From Siphonodentalium dalli (Eukaryota > Mollusca > Scaphopoda > Gadilida > Siphonodentaliidae), in contig CP136064.1 in assembly GCA_032622095.1 (NCBI GenBank), forward strand, positions 128,637,605 to 128,701,604: a DNA stretch of 64,000 bases, in the 5' to 3' direction. Positions 37,625 to 48,237 of the stretch are shown in pieces. The translations under genes were made by a program, and so were the position numbers. The notes below the pieces were generated by a model. That model saw only the letters and a program-made list of their open reading frames with translations, did not search any database and was not told the DNA's origin. Position 1 is the first letter of the stretch, and each line of letters begins with the position of its first letter.

Positions 37625-39881
37625 CGGTGTGACTAATTACCGCCCGGGACCGCCCGGGTGGCCCCACGGGCCCGTGGACACAATATGTCGACGTTATAAC
37701 TTAGCGACATGCCACCTGAGGGCAACATAGAAAAATTTACTCGCTCGCTCGTCTCTGGCCGGTCATATTAACCCCACAAATGCCGATATTGGCTAAAAGA
37801 GCCTGGGTGATTACGGGTGTCATCGTGTGTTTTCAGACAGATTATTTTGGTCATTCGCGGTAGTGCAATACACCTGAGTGTTTGGTTTGGGGGGGGGGGG
37901 GGGATAAGGTTTCCCCCCCTGAATTTCGATATTAATAAGATAGTTTCTCGTTTTTATGAATTATATTAGGCCTCATTGCATCGCAAGAGCTCATTCTTTT
38001 GGTTTAGAAGTAATTTTCGGGCCAACTTCTGTGATCGGAATTTGAGGTGGCGAGTATAAAAAAAACTTTCTAAAACTGGAAGTGGAATTGCGAAAAACAA
38101 ATCTGTGACCTGTGACCTGAATTGGTGGGGGGTAACTTTATTATTAAAACTTGAAAGTCAGATGAGTTTCTTGTTTTATGAATTATATGTCTGCGACCCA
38201 TCAATGTTAACAGTCATTTCCTGGACATGGAAGCGATCTGCGATCTGAATTGGTTGGGGTGGGCGATCCATGAATGTTAACATAATGTCCTGGATCTGGA
38301 AGCAAACTTTCTCTGAGAATCTCGGTGCACTGCCTTTCAGGTGGTGGCGGGGTGGCGGTGTGCCGGCGAATAACCATTTACTTAGAATGCTCCATGAATT
38401 CCGTCCCGAAAATGCAAGGATTCCCGGGTGACCACCATGGTTCTGGCTACGCAGACGATTTAGTAACATAAAGTGCATTTTGACACCCCATGCACGACTT
38501 CAGTTCTTTTTGTTTATACATTATTTTACCATATTTTGAGGGGTTAATAACATCGGCCGTGGACGCGTCAACGAGTCAATATATGGAATTAACACTCAGG
38601 TGTATTGCACTACCGCGAATCACCAAAATAATCAGTCTGAAAACACACGAAGACACCCGTAATCACCCAGGCTCTTTTAGCCAATATCGGCATTTGTGGG
38701 GTTAATATGACCGACCGGAGACGAGCGAGCGAGTAAAATTTTCTATGTTGCCCTCAGGTAGCATGTCGCTACGTTATAACGTCGATATATTGTGTCCACG
38801 GGCCCGTGGGGCCGCCCGGGCGGTCCCAATGTTCTTTTTGTTTGTATACCATTTTAACGGATTTTGAGGGGTTAATCACACCGACCGGAGTCGAGCGAGC
38901 GAGGACCATTTTCTAGGTTCACCTCGTGGGGTATGTCGCTACGTTATAACGTCGAGATATAGTATCCACGTGCCCATGGGGCCTCCCGGGCGGTCCCGGG
39001 CGGTCCCAATGTTCTTTTTGTTTATATACCATTTTATCGGATTTTGAGGGGTCAATAACATCGGCCGTGGACGCGTCACGAGTCAATATATGGAATTAAC
39101 ACTCAGGTGTATTGCACTATACCGCGAATCACCAAAATAATCTGTCTGAAAACACACGAAGACACCCGTAATCACCCAGGCTCTTTTGGCCAATATCGGC
39201 ATTTGTGGGGTTAATATGGCCGGCCGGAGACGAGCGAGCGAGTAAATTTTTCTATGTTGCCCTCAGGTGGTATGTCGCTACGTTATAACGTCGATATATT
39301 GTGTCCACGGGCCCGTGCAATGGGGCCGCCCGGGCGGTCCCAATGTTCTTTTTGTTTATATACCATTTTATCGGATTTTGAGGGGTTAATAACACCGACC
39401 GGAGTCAAGCGAGTGAGTAACATTTTATAGGTTGACCTCGTGGGGTATGTCGCTACGTTATAACGTCGAGATTCAGTGTACACAGACCCATGGGGTCGCC
39501 CGGGCGGTCCCGGGCTGTCCGAAGGTACTTTTTGTTTATACACTATTTTACCGTATTTTGAGGGGTTAATAACATCGGCAGTGGACGCGTCAACGAGTCA
39601 ATATATGGAATTAACACTCATGTGTATTGCACTACCGCGAATCACCAAAATAATCTGTCTCTAAACACACGAAGACACCCGTAATCACCCAGGCTATTTT
39701 AGCCAATATCGGCATTTGTGGGGTTAATATGACTGGACGGAGACGAGTGAGCGAGTAAATTTGTCTATGTTGCCCTCGGGTGGCATGTCGCTACGTTATA
39801 ACGTCGAGATATTGTGTCCACGGGCCCGTGGGGCCACCCGGGCGGACCCCGGGGGGTCCCTGGCGGTAATTAGTCACACCC
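37625..39881. mobile_element. 2257-bp composite TIR element with perfect 8-bp duplication
   Basis: The left end CGGTGTGACTAATTACCGCC and the right end GGCGGTAATTAGTCACACCC are inverted repeats, and similarity continues for about 255 bases (37625-37881 against the last part of the element) at roughly 90 percent. Both sides are flanked by TTTAATTG (37617-37624 and 39882-39889), a perfect 8-bp duplication. Eight bases is typical of hAT and P superfamilies. The right arm is expanded into alternating long and short subunits. There is no transposase frame, so it would need one in trans. Confidence 0.85.
38502..39880. repeat. Right-arm tandem array of the composite TIR element (~510-bp period)
   Basis: CATCGGCCGTGGACGCGTCA-type markers occur at 38551, 39059 and 39573 (spacing 508 and 514). 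Each long subunit matches the left TIR in inverted orientation and is separated by a short subunit containing CCGGAGTC(G/A)AGCGAG and GTGGGGTATGTCGC. The order is long, short, long, short, long. Confidence 0.85.
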
Positions 39882-40813
39882 TTTAATTGAGGTTTTAACT
39901 GGTATAAAATACGATTTTTTGCATATTTCCCAGACATGCCCCAGCTGCCTGCCTACACTAAATTCTATACAAAATTGATTGCCTGAAGTCAAGATAGTAC
40001 ATCCATAGGAGGGCCAGGAGGGCTGTAAAATGGCCGGTCCTTCGTGTTCTTTTGACACGACTAACAATTTTGATCAATCTAATTATTTATATAAATAAAT
40101 TCACTCTTGTCCTGGCATAATCGACTGTTGAAAGTTACTGATTAAAATTTCAAGAAAATGGGTTACCTTTGGGGTTCTATTGCCTGTGTGTGCTTAAGCT
40201 ATGGGGTCTTGTCCAAACCCATCACCACACATCGGTGCAATCCCAATTGTAACCTATCTTCGCATTAATCGGTAACTGTTAACTTTTCGTTGGACTGCGT
40301 TGTTGCAACATTATAAACTTGACATTACAGTTTTACCGGTCTGCATATATGCAATGATATATGCATATTAAAGCAGATTAAAAGATTTCACTGTTGACGT
40401 GTAATGAAGCTGAATTTTACCGGAAATTGTTTGTCTAATCTACCAAAATCTATGGTCTTTACTAAAACATGACAAACCTGTGATAAGCAGAAAATAACCA
40501 TATATTGTGTACATATCTTGATCAAAGACAGTTATTTCATATGCAATTTGGTTTTCGTTCACAGAAATACAACTACCACCTATCAAAATTAGTTTTAGTG
40601 AATTTCACCAATGTTATCACCTGTCATGGGGTGAAAACTACTTTAAGTGCTTCATTTCTAGTCAACAGAGAAGACTAGAGCACATGCAAGTTGTTTTAAA
40701 CTAAAAACAAGATAAAATTTGGATAAAAATTGCATTTTCGAGGAGAATCCTTGTTTTGGCTTCCGGATACCCACCCACATGCACGGGGGGACATTGTGTA
40801 TCGCAGTTCACAC
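39882..40813. other. Spacer between two transposons
   Basis: No gene recognised. GTTCACAC at 40806-40813 is the left duplication of the following element. Confidence 0.4.
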
Positions 40814-41633
40814 TAGGGCTTCACGGTTTTTCGATATTTAGTCATACCGCGGTTTTGTTTTTAATACCGTGTAGTCGGTATTGGATTTCTTGAATAGTCG
40901 GTATACCGCTGCACACTATATTTTCTTTTTTAGTCAGTTTTACGATAGCAAATGTCTATAAAATACATACTCTGAGGCACTAAAGCGTGCCTGTAAGTAA
41001 TGAACAAGAACCAGAATCAGCGAGAGGAAACGAGAACCAGCGAGACGAGAATATAACCAACCAGTCGCGTAACTTCAGCAAAGTGCGAAAAATCAATTAT
41101 CACAAAGGCAGTGACAACATGTTGTACGCTGATGGATGTGTGTTTATTGTCGCCTCACATGCAGCTCAAATTAGTGTACACAAAGCAATAATTTGACCAT
41201 GGTCGCCATCCATACAATTACGAAAGTCGAAATGTAAACTATACCCTTACCATTGTTTCCGTGCTAATGTTTGTCCACCATCGAGACACCACGGATAAAT
41301 ACCTATTGCTTGGGGACATTCTTAGTATAATCTGGACTTAAATCCCCTCATTGTACATGTATATACTTGTTTGTTTGTTGTTTTTTGCATAAGCGACGTC
41401 AGTATTACCCCACACATTGTTAAGATCACAATCGACATGCATTGTGTTGTCCTCTTTTCGCGTGTCCGCGTGACACTGCATTCACACGTCGATATTGCAT
41501 TTCGTACTGCATGTCCCAAAGGATCTTAACTAGCGAAATGTTTGGACATTATTCTTGACGGTATTTAGTCATACCGCGGTATGGAAATTAATACCGTAGT
41601 CGGTATTGTGAAGGTGGATACCGTGAAGCTCTA
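40814..41633. mobile_element. 820-bp non-autonomous hAT-like transposon
   Basis: The ends are TAGGGCTTCACGGT and ACCGTGAAGCTCTA, imperfect inverted repeats. Both sides are flanked by a perfect 8-bp duplication, GTTCACAC (40806-40813, 41634-41641). TAG/CAG-starting TIRs with 8-bp duplications are the hallmark of hAT. Just inside each end is a block in direct orientation (TTTAGTCATACCGCGGT then AATACCGT and GTCGGTATT), at about 40840-40890 and 41566-41608. The interior has only a short open frame (40987-41196) without hAT transposase motifs. Confidence 0.88.
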
Positions 41634-41641
41634 GTTCACAC

Positions 41642-42277
41642 CCTGCTCTGTATCTCAATAAACTGGGACAGGACACGTTACTAATTTTAAATTATCGATC
41701 TTAAAACACGTTTAGATGTTATTTAAACCTGACGTTTCTTCTGTGAACACCACACCACATAGTCACAATACTGACGAGATCAACCTACATGTACATATAC
41801 CAACCGATTATAAACAACAATCCTGATTTTATTACATTCATCTGTGTTGTAAAACGCTTACTATAGTCCCCAACATCATATATTGATATCATTATAATTA
41901 TATGCAATTTGATTATATTTGTAGTATGTATGTTTTATATCACGGAACTGAATCAACTGCTAAATGTACATGAAGCATGTTTGGTCGGTGGCTTTCTCGA
42001 ATGCAAAGCAACATAAATGCACATTAGCATTATATTAGGACAAGAAAGGTAACACCATCTTCAAAAATGGTGTACAGGTATATCCTCATTCGGCGATGTT
42101 CAGAGAAGTAACCCTTTAAATATCAAAACATTATTGCATGGATCACCAGACGATGATAATGTGAACATGTCTCACCATATATAGTTTCACTAGTCACTCT
42201 TTACGATTATTACTCACCGTCGCAATAACAGGTGAATATATATAGATGTCTCAAAATCTGACTGTTCAATTCTTCGT
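41642..42277. other. Spacer, nothing recognised
   Basis: AT-rich DNA without a supported gene. Confidence 0.35.
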
Positions 42278-42870
42278 TTAAATTGTCGAAGCCTGAACGA
42301 TAACTGGTATTCACTCATAAATCTTCTAACTTTTATAACTAACTCTAAACATCATATCGATATACTAGCTCTAACTGAACTATTCAATATACGAGAAGAT
42401 TTTTTCTCTTCCTGCGTATCATCAATTCAAATTGAAATCAGCACCAGATGACGATGATGGACGTGGTGGTGTTAACATGTTTATAAATGGAAAAACTTTC
42501 TTTTTGATTCCGTGAGGACCTAACGATATTTATCCCACATGCTATTGAGACAATTTGCACGGATAGAATCCTGGCACTCCTCGTGTGTTGTGGCATCACT
42601 CTACAGATCAAATACGGCCCCGCGTGCATATATCGACACATTTATCTCATAGCTAGGAGATTTCAACATTGACTTGATTAACGTTCAGTCACATACGAAA
42701 ACTAAAAGCTTCATTGAAACCTTGTTTGAAAATGGATTCTCACCTGTAATTACCCAACCTAGCTACACGAATAACCGACCACTAGGCAACACTCATTGAT
42801 CATATTTATACCAACAAGATTGTTGATGTATCTTCGAAGGTTATTCACCAAACCAAGCTTATGAACATTC
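42278..42870 (+). pseudogene. LINE ORF2 endonuclease fossil
   Basis: Read in shifting plus-strand phases, the segment gives RLNCRSLNDNWYSLINLL and HHIDILALTE (about 42279-42380), then GRGGVNMFINGK, then YIDTFIS (stop) LGDFNIDLI, SHTKTKSFIETLFENGFSPV and ITQPSYTNN, and finally ATLIDHIYTNKIVDVSS (about 42783-42835). These are, in order, the Asn-containing N-terminal motif, the catalytic-Glu motif, the GDFN motif at about 42656 and the LIDHI motif of the apurinic-type endonuclease domain found at the N-terminus of LINE ORF2. Intact domains nick the target DNA to prime reverse transcription. Multiple stops and frameshifts show this is dead. I did not recognise the reverse-transcriptase domain downstream. 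Confidence 0.7.
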
Positions 42871-43980
42871 TTTCAATATTTATGGGCGTTAATGAATCAT
42901 TTCCATTGGTCGGATCTAAACCACCAACTAAATATATATAAAAATACAACAGTGGATTACAAAAGGTCTCATTATCTCCTCTTTAGTCAAGAACAGTGTT
43001 CACGATGGGCCAATTCTGATTTTTTTGGACCAAATTACAAAAAACTTTGGCCAAATTAAATCTTCATTTCTGGTATCACTGCTAATGAATATTTTGGTTT
43101 TATTTAACATCTGGCATTAAATATAATTATGTCCATACCTTCAAATACCGTGTCCAGACGGCTTTAATCCCACCGTTGTTACCTGACAAGATACCGCCAC
43201 CCACTGTCTACCGTTCAGCCTTATGGCAAACCAAGAATTCATTAGTGTTAATCATCATACTGGGTTATTGCATTTGGTGGTCGTCTTCAAGAAGATTCAT
43301 GCAGAATATTTGTTATATATTGACTTATGTGCCAGCCATATTGGCTGGAATATATTATTTTAAGATCGATGTAACGACAGCTATAATGGGATTATTGACT
43401 GAATTTACTTAGTCAACAGTGACTCATTCTTCTAGTCAGAAGAGACAAAGTTATCCTAAGATATTATACGAGCAGAATTGAGGTGTCTTTGCAAACACGA
43501 AGTTGACTAAGCTCGAAAATTCTTCTTCTTCCATATACAGTCCAACCACCAACATGTTGGTAATTATGAACAACACTGTGAACCAGTTGATCTATGTATC
43601 TTCACGATCAGCCGAATTGAAAACGACGAGCAAATTCGATCAAAATCGATTTTGTTTTGTGTTTTTGCTTCTGTGTTCATTCAAATTGGTCCAATGGAGC
43701 ATTACACTACCGGTCTGCGTGGTAAAACGGCTTAACTCGTGTTAGGGGAAACACTTTATTCCCCCACATTTTAGAGTGGATATATATCCACCGCGACTGA
43801 TATGCAAACGAAATGCTGGATAACTATAACCTCAAGAATATCAGCAAAAAAGCATCATTTGGCGCCCGAGTTATATACTTCGTGCGCAATTCCCGATGAC
43901 AATATTACGAACGCGATTATATCATTTATTTAGTAGTATTTATAGCAGTGTCGCAATACAATTTCTCGGTGACGCGCCAA
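42871..43980. other. Spacer, possibly more decayed LINE
   Basis: Short open frames on the plus strand (43176-43412, 43503-43745) have no motif I can name. Given the endonuclease fossils on both sides, part of this interval could be diverged LINE, but I cannot show it. Confidence 0.3.
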
Positions 43981-44190
43981 TGTCTCGAAAAGAAAATAAT
44001 ATCCTAGACTTCTATGTTACTAATGTGTGTTATTGGTTATAAATACGTTCGAGTTTGGGTCAACATAAAGCCTCCCACACTGATCAATCTATAGTATTTT
44101 CCCCATTTGTAGCGTCACGGCAATCGAAATTGTACCAACATCATAAAAACTGTTTCGCGGATCCTATGAAACTGTATGTCCGAGTTGATA
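43981..44190 (+). pseudogene. Possible second LINE endonuclease fossil
   Basis: One phase reads RKENNILDFYVTN, a stop, then GQHKASHTDQSIVFSPF and SKLYQHHKN. The order '(E)NxLDxxxTN, then SxHxxxxV, then KxYxxxKA' resembles the C-terminal part of the LINE apurinic-type endonuclease, where a His in an SDH-like motif is catalytic. Similarity is weak, the SDH motif is altered, and the match could be coincidental. Confidence 0.3.
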
Positions 44191-45059
44191 TCTGGTTTAA
44201 ACTCGAGTATTTACCATGTATATATTGGATTATAATGTACTTTATGCCAACATACCCCCTGAAACATCAGAGATTTGAGGGGGGGGGGTAAATACTCAAT
44301 AAACTGTCGCAAAGTGTAGTCCGTTTACGGCTCCAATGTTAGATATCCTACGTGCCAATGTTGATACTGTAGTCTCGTCTCTGGCCCATCCAGCTCCGCT
44401 CACTGTTCCGTTCCTCTTCACGGCGTCACACTTACGCAACTGACTTCCGTTTCTAGCTGGTTGATAAATAAACAAATCAGCGTCGTAGCTTTTGTCGAAA
44501 TTTGATAGTTAGTACATTCGCCCTGTATACTTTCAGAAATCACAAAACACCACACCATTATCCCATAAATATTATTGTCTCGATATCATGACAGATACAT
44601 ATATAGCACACATTCCTAGTACACGAATGTATTCCAGACATGTTCGACGCCATGGGCTTTCATGCATTTATTTTAAGAAAACGCAATCATGGGGAAAATT
44701 ATTTTATGCAAAATACTAATTCGCTGAGTACCTAAATTCAACCATTTATAAGACGCGGTCTTATAATATAAATATAAAACAAATAGATTAATTTGAGTTG
44801 AGAGCACGAGGCGAAAATTGAAAAAGTTGAACAAATAAAATAAATGATAAAAGAAAAAGCCAACTTCCTCCATTACCAGCTTCATCAACAGAACCACAGA
44901 GAGAGAAATAGTTTTAAAGCACATATCAGCAGCTAAAATACAATACCTCGCCTTGCCTCTGGTCAGCCTCCGCAATAGTTATGGGTAAACCCGATTCGAA
45001 TTGCTGTACCAATACTGCAGCCACAACCGGTTCTACTAAAAGCCGACAGCACCTACTCA
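44191..45059. other. Spacer, nothing recognised
   Basis: Contains a 10-base G run near 44279 and AT-rich DNA around 44700-44900. No gene is supported. Confidence 0.35.
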
Positions 45060-45212
45060 AGGGGGCCAAGCAAGATGTGGCATGTACTATCGTGCAGAAT
45101 AGACCTATATATACCAAAGTCCAATCCACAGTCGATAGCTTGAGTGGAAACTGTACTATTAACCCCTAACGTGTGGCCGGTTCCGTCAGGTACGCACAAT
45201 AAAAAAGGCACC
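45060..45212 (+). repeat. Dispersed repeat family with palindrome, copy 1
   Basis: Shares ACTATCGTGCAG, TATATACCAAAGT.CCAATCC, AGTCGATAGCTTG.G.GGAAAC, CGGT.TGCGTC-like and ACGCA.AATAAAAAAGGCA blocks with 45436-45570, and more weakly with 47250-47345. All three are in the same orientation. Confidence 0.7.
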
Positions 45213-45435
45213 GACAGGTCCTCACCAAGCAGCATGACCACGGAAAGGGACATCATATATCATGCAGCGAATACCTCACTGCATCCACGGATGGTCGGGC
45301 TAGTCGCTAGTTGTAGAGGAAGTGAATAAATTAACCCACATGCTGTTGTCGAATTCGCTATGAATGTACGCAAAAACGCCGAAAATAACACCCGCCGAAC
45401 GCACCTCCCCAGGGGGGGGGGGGGGGGGGGCGAGC

Positions 45436-45570
45436 GAGATAGTGCATGCACTATCGTGCACCTGTATATACCAAAGTTCCAATCCCCAAGTCGATAGCTT
45501 GCGCGGAAACGACAAGGTGAACCCATAACTTGCGGTCGGTTGCGTCCGGTACGCAAAATAAAAAAGGCAT
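45436..45570 (+). repeat. Dispersed repeat family with palindrome, copy 2
   Basis: Begins with the perfect 18-bp palindrome GATAGTGCATGCACTATC (45438-45455), directly after a 19-base G run (45412-45430). The corresponding positions in copies 1 and 3 are degenerate palindromes. Confidence 0.7.
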
Positions 45571-46006
45571 ATTATATATCGTCTTGGATATATTGTACAC
45601 TTATTACGCAGCAATTTTGATGAGTTCAATCAACCAGGCCAGTTTCACACGCTATGCAGTGTAAGTTTAATTATCTGGTAGTTTGCCAACTATAGTAATA
45701 AGAGAGATTTTATTTTAATTCTTGATTGGAGCGCTTTCACGGTGATGCTCCTAATTATCCAATCACTCCCACGTTACCTGTTTCGATTGTTCATTGGAAA
45801 AAATTTAGACACGCTGACATGGATATTGATGATATGCCAGAGAGATGTTTCGTGGCTGCCTGCATAACCATATGGTCCGATTCACACTGCTAGTCAAAGC
45901 GAGCCCACGCTATGCCACGCATGTGCTACACGTAGGTATGGGCCTTATCTGATATATTCTGCATTAGTTAAACGGATATTCATGTATATAGAGGATCTCC
46001 AACGAG
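45571..46006. other. Spacer, nothing recognised
   Basis: No supported gene or repeat. Confidence 0.35.
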
Positions 46007-46131
46007 TTATGTTGGGATATAAGATTTATAAAACGAGTTTGATCAATTTTATTCACAACGGAACGAGTCGTAGACGAGTTGTGAATCAAATTTATGAAAC
46101 GAGCTTCATAAAATCTTATATCCCAACATAA
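46007..46131. repeat. 125-bp foldback
   Basis: The left arm TTATGTTGGGATATAAGATTT (read in two parts, 46007-46027) pairs with the right arm ending ATCTTATATCCCAACATAA at 46131. Pairing continues imperfectly inward through an AAACGAG/CTCGTTT block to ATTCACAAC at about 46049 and GTTGTGAAT at about 46078-46086. The centre is GGAACGAGTCGTAGACGA. This looks like a miniature foldback element; no target-site duplication is clear. Confidence 0.8.
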
Positions 46132-46577
46132 AGAGTTGAAGATGTTTTATACCAGATGAACAAAACTAGAGCTTTATGCCATTTTAACAAATCAAATCTT
46201 TAAAAGAAGCAGAAAATGAATGCAAAACGCATACATAATAATAAATAATAATAATGACCAGTTTTATATAGCGATTAACCAATTACTTGCTCTAACACGC
46301 TTGGTACAATATTACCCCAGTCATTTGTACAAGCCAACTAATGAACCGGCTGCAGCCATTGCAGGCGCTGCTCTAGTTTGATCAGAACATGCTCTGATAC
46401 TCATCAGTATGACAAGCTGACTGGTACTCTTTTAACGCATGAGTGATGCGAAGCCGACACAGTACGAACAACCTTGCTCAATGGTCACAACTTGGCGCGG
46501 GTTTTGAAACAGCGAGCAATCCGACAATTGCACGTCGCTCAAAGAGGACAAGCCACTGCTATGTGGAGACTCAATGA
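46132..46577. other. Spacer; lower part may be the SINE body
   Basis: No gene. If the tRNA-like segment at 46578-46665 heads a SINE on the minus strand, its body would lie here, but I do not recognise a known core domain. Confidence 0.3.
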
Positions 46578-46665
46578 CCGGCGACGCGTTGCGAACCCAT
46601 ACCGACGTGTTTAAATACAGCGAATACAAGTCCGACACGCTAACCACTGGACCACGGAGCTCCAC
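46578..46665 (-). ncRNA. tRNA-like SINE head or tRNA pseudogene
   Basis: On the minus strand, GTGGTCCAGTGGTTAGCGTG at about 46654 matches an RNA polymerase III A box, and TATGGGTTCGCAACGC at about 46601 resembles a B box (GGTTCGAANCC) with changes. Spacing between boxes is compatible with a tRNA. The acceptor arms do not pair convincingly, and a TTTAAACA stretch sits in the variable region, so this is more likely a tRNA-derived SINE promoter than a working tRNA. Confidence 0.5.
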
Positions 46666-47249
46666 ATACATGCACGGCGTTGGTTGTATATATAGTCCCC
46701 AAATTCTCCTCTTTGTTTTTGTGTCTATTTTCGTTAGTGCAACGAAGTTGGACAAAATTGTTACTTTAATTAACAAAGCAATCATTTTGCATTGTCTGGT
46801 GTTGGTCTCATGGGCGGCTTCTCGAAATAGGATTAATCGGGGTGGTAATTTTGTTGGGGCGATGCCAAGTATCGTCCAGCGAAGCACACGCCTCTTCACC
46901 TATATGCGATATAAGATATGAGATATAAGGAACTATATATGCTGTGACTTTTCATGATATAATAGGGGTTTCATGTGCATTAGTAACGCCACACTTTGCT
47001 CTGTATATGTATCGACCTATATGTTGAACCCCATAATCACCACTACAGCGGGAAATTGCTAAATGGACAACTTCTTAATTTGAAGTTATTTAATTTGAAG
47101 CCTGGTAATATGCGTCGCTTTAAAGCTATCCCCACCGAAATGGAGGTGAGCCTGTCCGTGTGGTACTTATAGGAAATCACCGCGCATACACTTGGACTGC
47201 AGGACACGGACCGACTAAAATCCGACCGCACCGACCCATGCAGGAGTCC
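46666..47249. other. Spacer, nothing recognised
   Basis: Frames of over 100 codons on both strands overlap the tRNA-like segment (about 46432-46921). They show no protein motif and are probably chance. Confidence 0.35.
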
Positions 47250-47345
47250 GAACGAGATAGTTCTTATGCTATCGTGCAGAATTGACTTGTATGTACAAAA
47301 GTTCCATTCCCAAAGTCCGTAGCTCGAATGGAACCGCCATGATAT
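47250..47345 (+). repeat. Dispersed repeat family with palindrome, copy 3
   Basis: GAGATAGTTCTTATGCTATC, GTGCAGAATTGACTTG, ACAAAAGTTCCATTCCCAAAG and GTAGCTCGAATGGAAC align with the two copies at 45.1 and 45.4 kb, with more divergence. Confidence 0.55.
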
Positions 47346-47371
47346 ATAATAGGGGTATAATAGTAACGCCA

Positions 47372-47467
47372 CCATTTAGTAAAGGTAGGGTTAAACATGG
47401 ATGGGGGCTCTATAAAAACCAATACTGAGTGTAAGCATCCATTTAGTAAAGGTAGGGTTAAACATGG
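47372..47467 (+). repeat. Perfect 29-bp direct repeat
   Basis: The 29 bases starting CCATTTAGTAAAGGTAGGG at 47372 recur exactly at 47439, with 38 unrelated bases between. Confidence 0.9.
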
Positions 47468-47662
47468 CCCTATTAACCCCCAATCTACGGTATCCCGAAA
47501 CGCTTCAGTCGGTTGTCGCCCTTTCTGTTTTTGCGTACACGCGAATCCGACGGTAGGATACGGTCGCATACGGTCGGCTTTTGTTAGGACCCTCCGGATA
47601 CGCGTATAAAAGTATTCGGGAGGCATATGTATAACACAACACTTTAAACTCGAGACCACAAA

Positions 47663-48080
47663 GGGGACTATCTTTAACCCTGCTTCCGGATCCGGATTTG
47701 TCCGAGAATGTTATTTGTCCCGGATCCAGATCCGGGTCCGACCCACTTTTAAAAGTGCTTTACATGTACGATATTCGACATTCATCTCGGTATATACACG
47801 TGCGCTATGTTAGTAGCTACTACTGTACACTACTGCATAATCCGCGTTTCTTCAGACGCAATTCGCCCTCAACGGTGGCAACAGTTGTCAGCCGTATATG
47901 TATATGCAACCTGTTTAATAGCATTGTTTGGTCATATGCAAACCGTATATAATGCGAAAATCCCACAGAGTAGTCATTTAAAGCAATTTAAAAAAGTGAG
48001 TCGTATCTGGATCCAGGAAAAAGATAATTCTCGGACAAATCCGGAACCTTTATCCGGAATCCGGGTTAAAGATAGTCCCG
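47663..48080. mobile_element. 418-bp TIR element (MITE-like)
   Basis: Ends GGGGACTATCTTTAACCC and GGGTTAAAGATAGTCCCG are inverted repeats, and the arms remain alignable for about 75 bases, sharing GGATTTGTCCGAGAAT and TGGATCCAGAT-type blocks. CCACAAA flanks both ends (47656-47662, 48081-48087), a 7-bp duplication. The interior has no transposase. Confidence 0.8.
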
Positions 48081-48237
48081 CCACAAAAGGCAATGCATGC
48101 TATTCATTTTCAAATACAATGAGCAGACTTAACAGGTTTTCAACTCGTCTGATCTCTGTTACAAGTCGAGGAAAGGAAATATTTATTTTATACTGAAATG
48201 GTATATTTATTTGTGAGTCACTTTAACATATTACTTG

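Noticed and set aside
46432..46899. 155-codon minus-strand protein
   Set aside because: It runs through the tRNA-like segment and has no recognisable domain, so it is probably chance.
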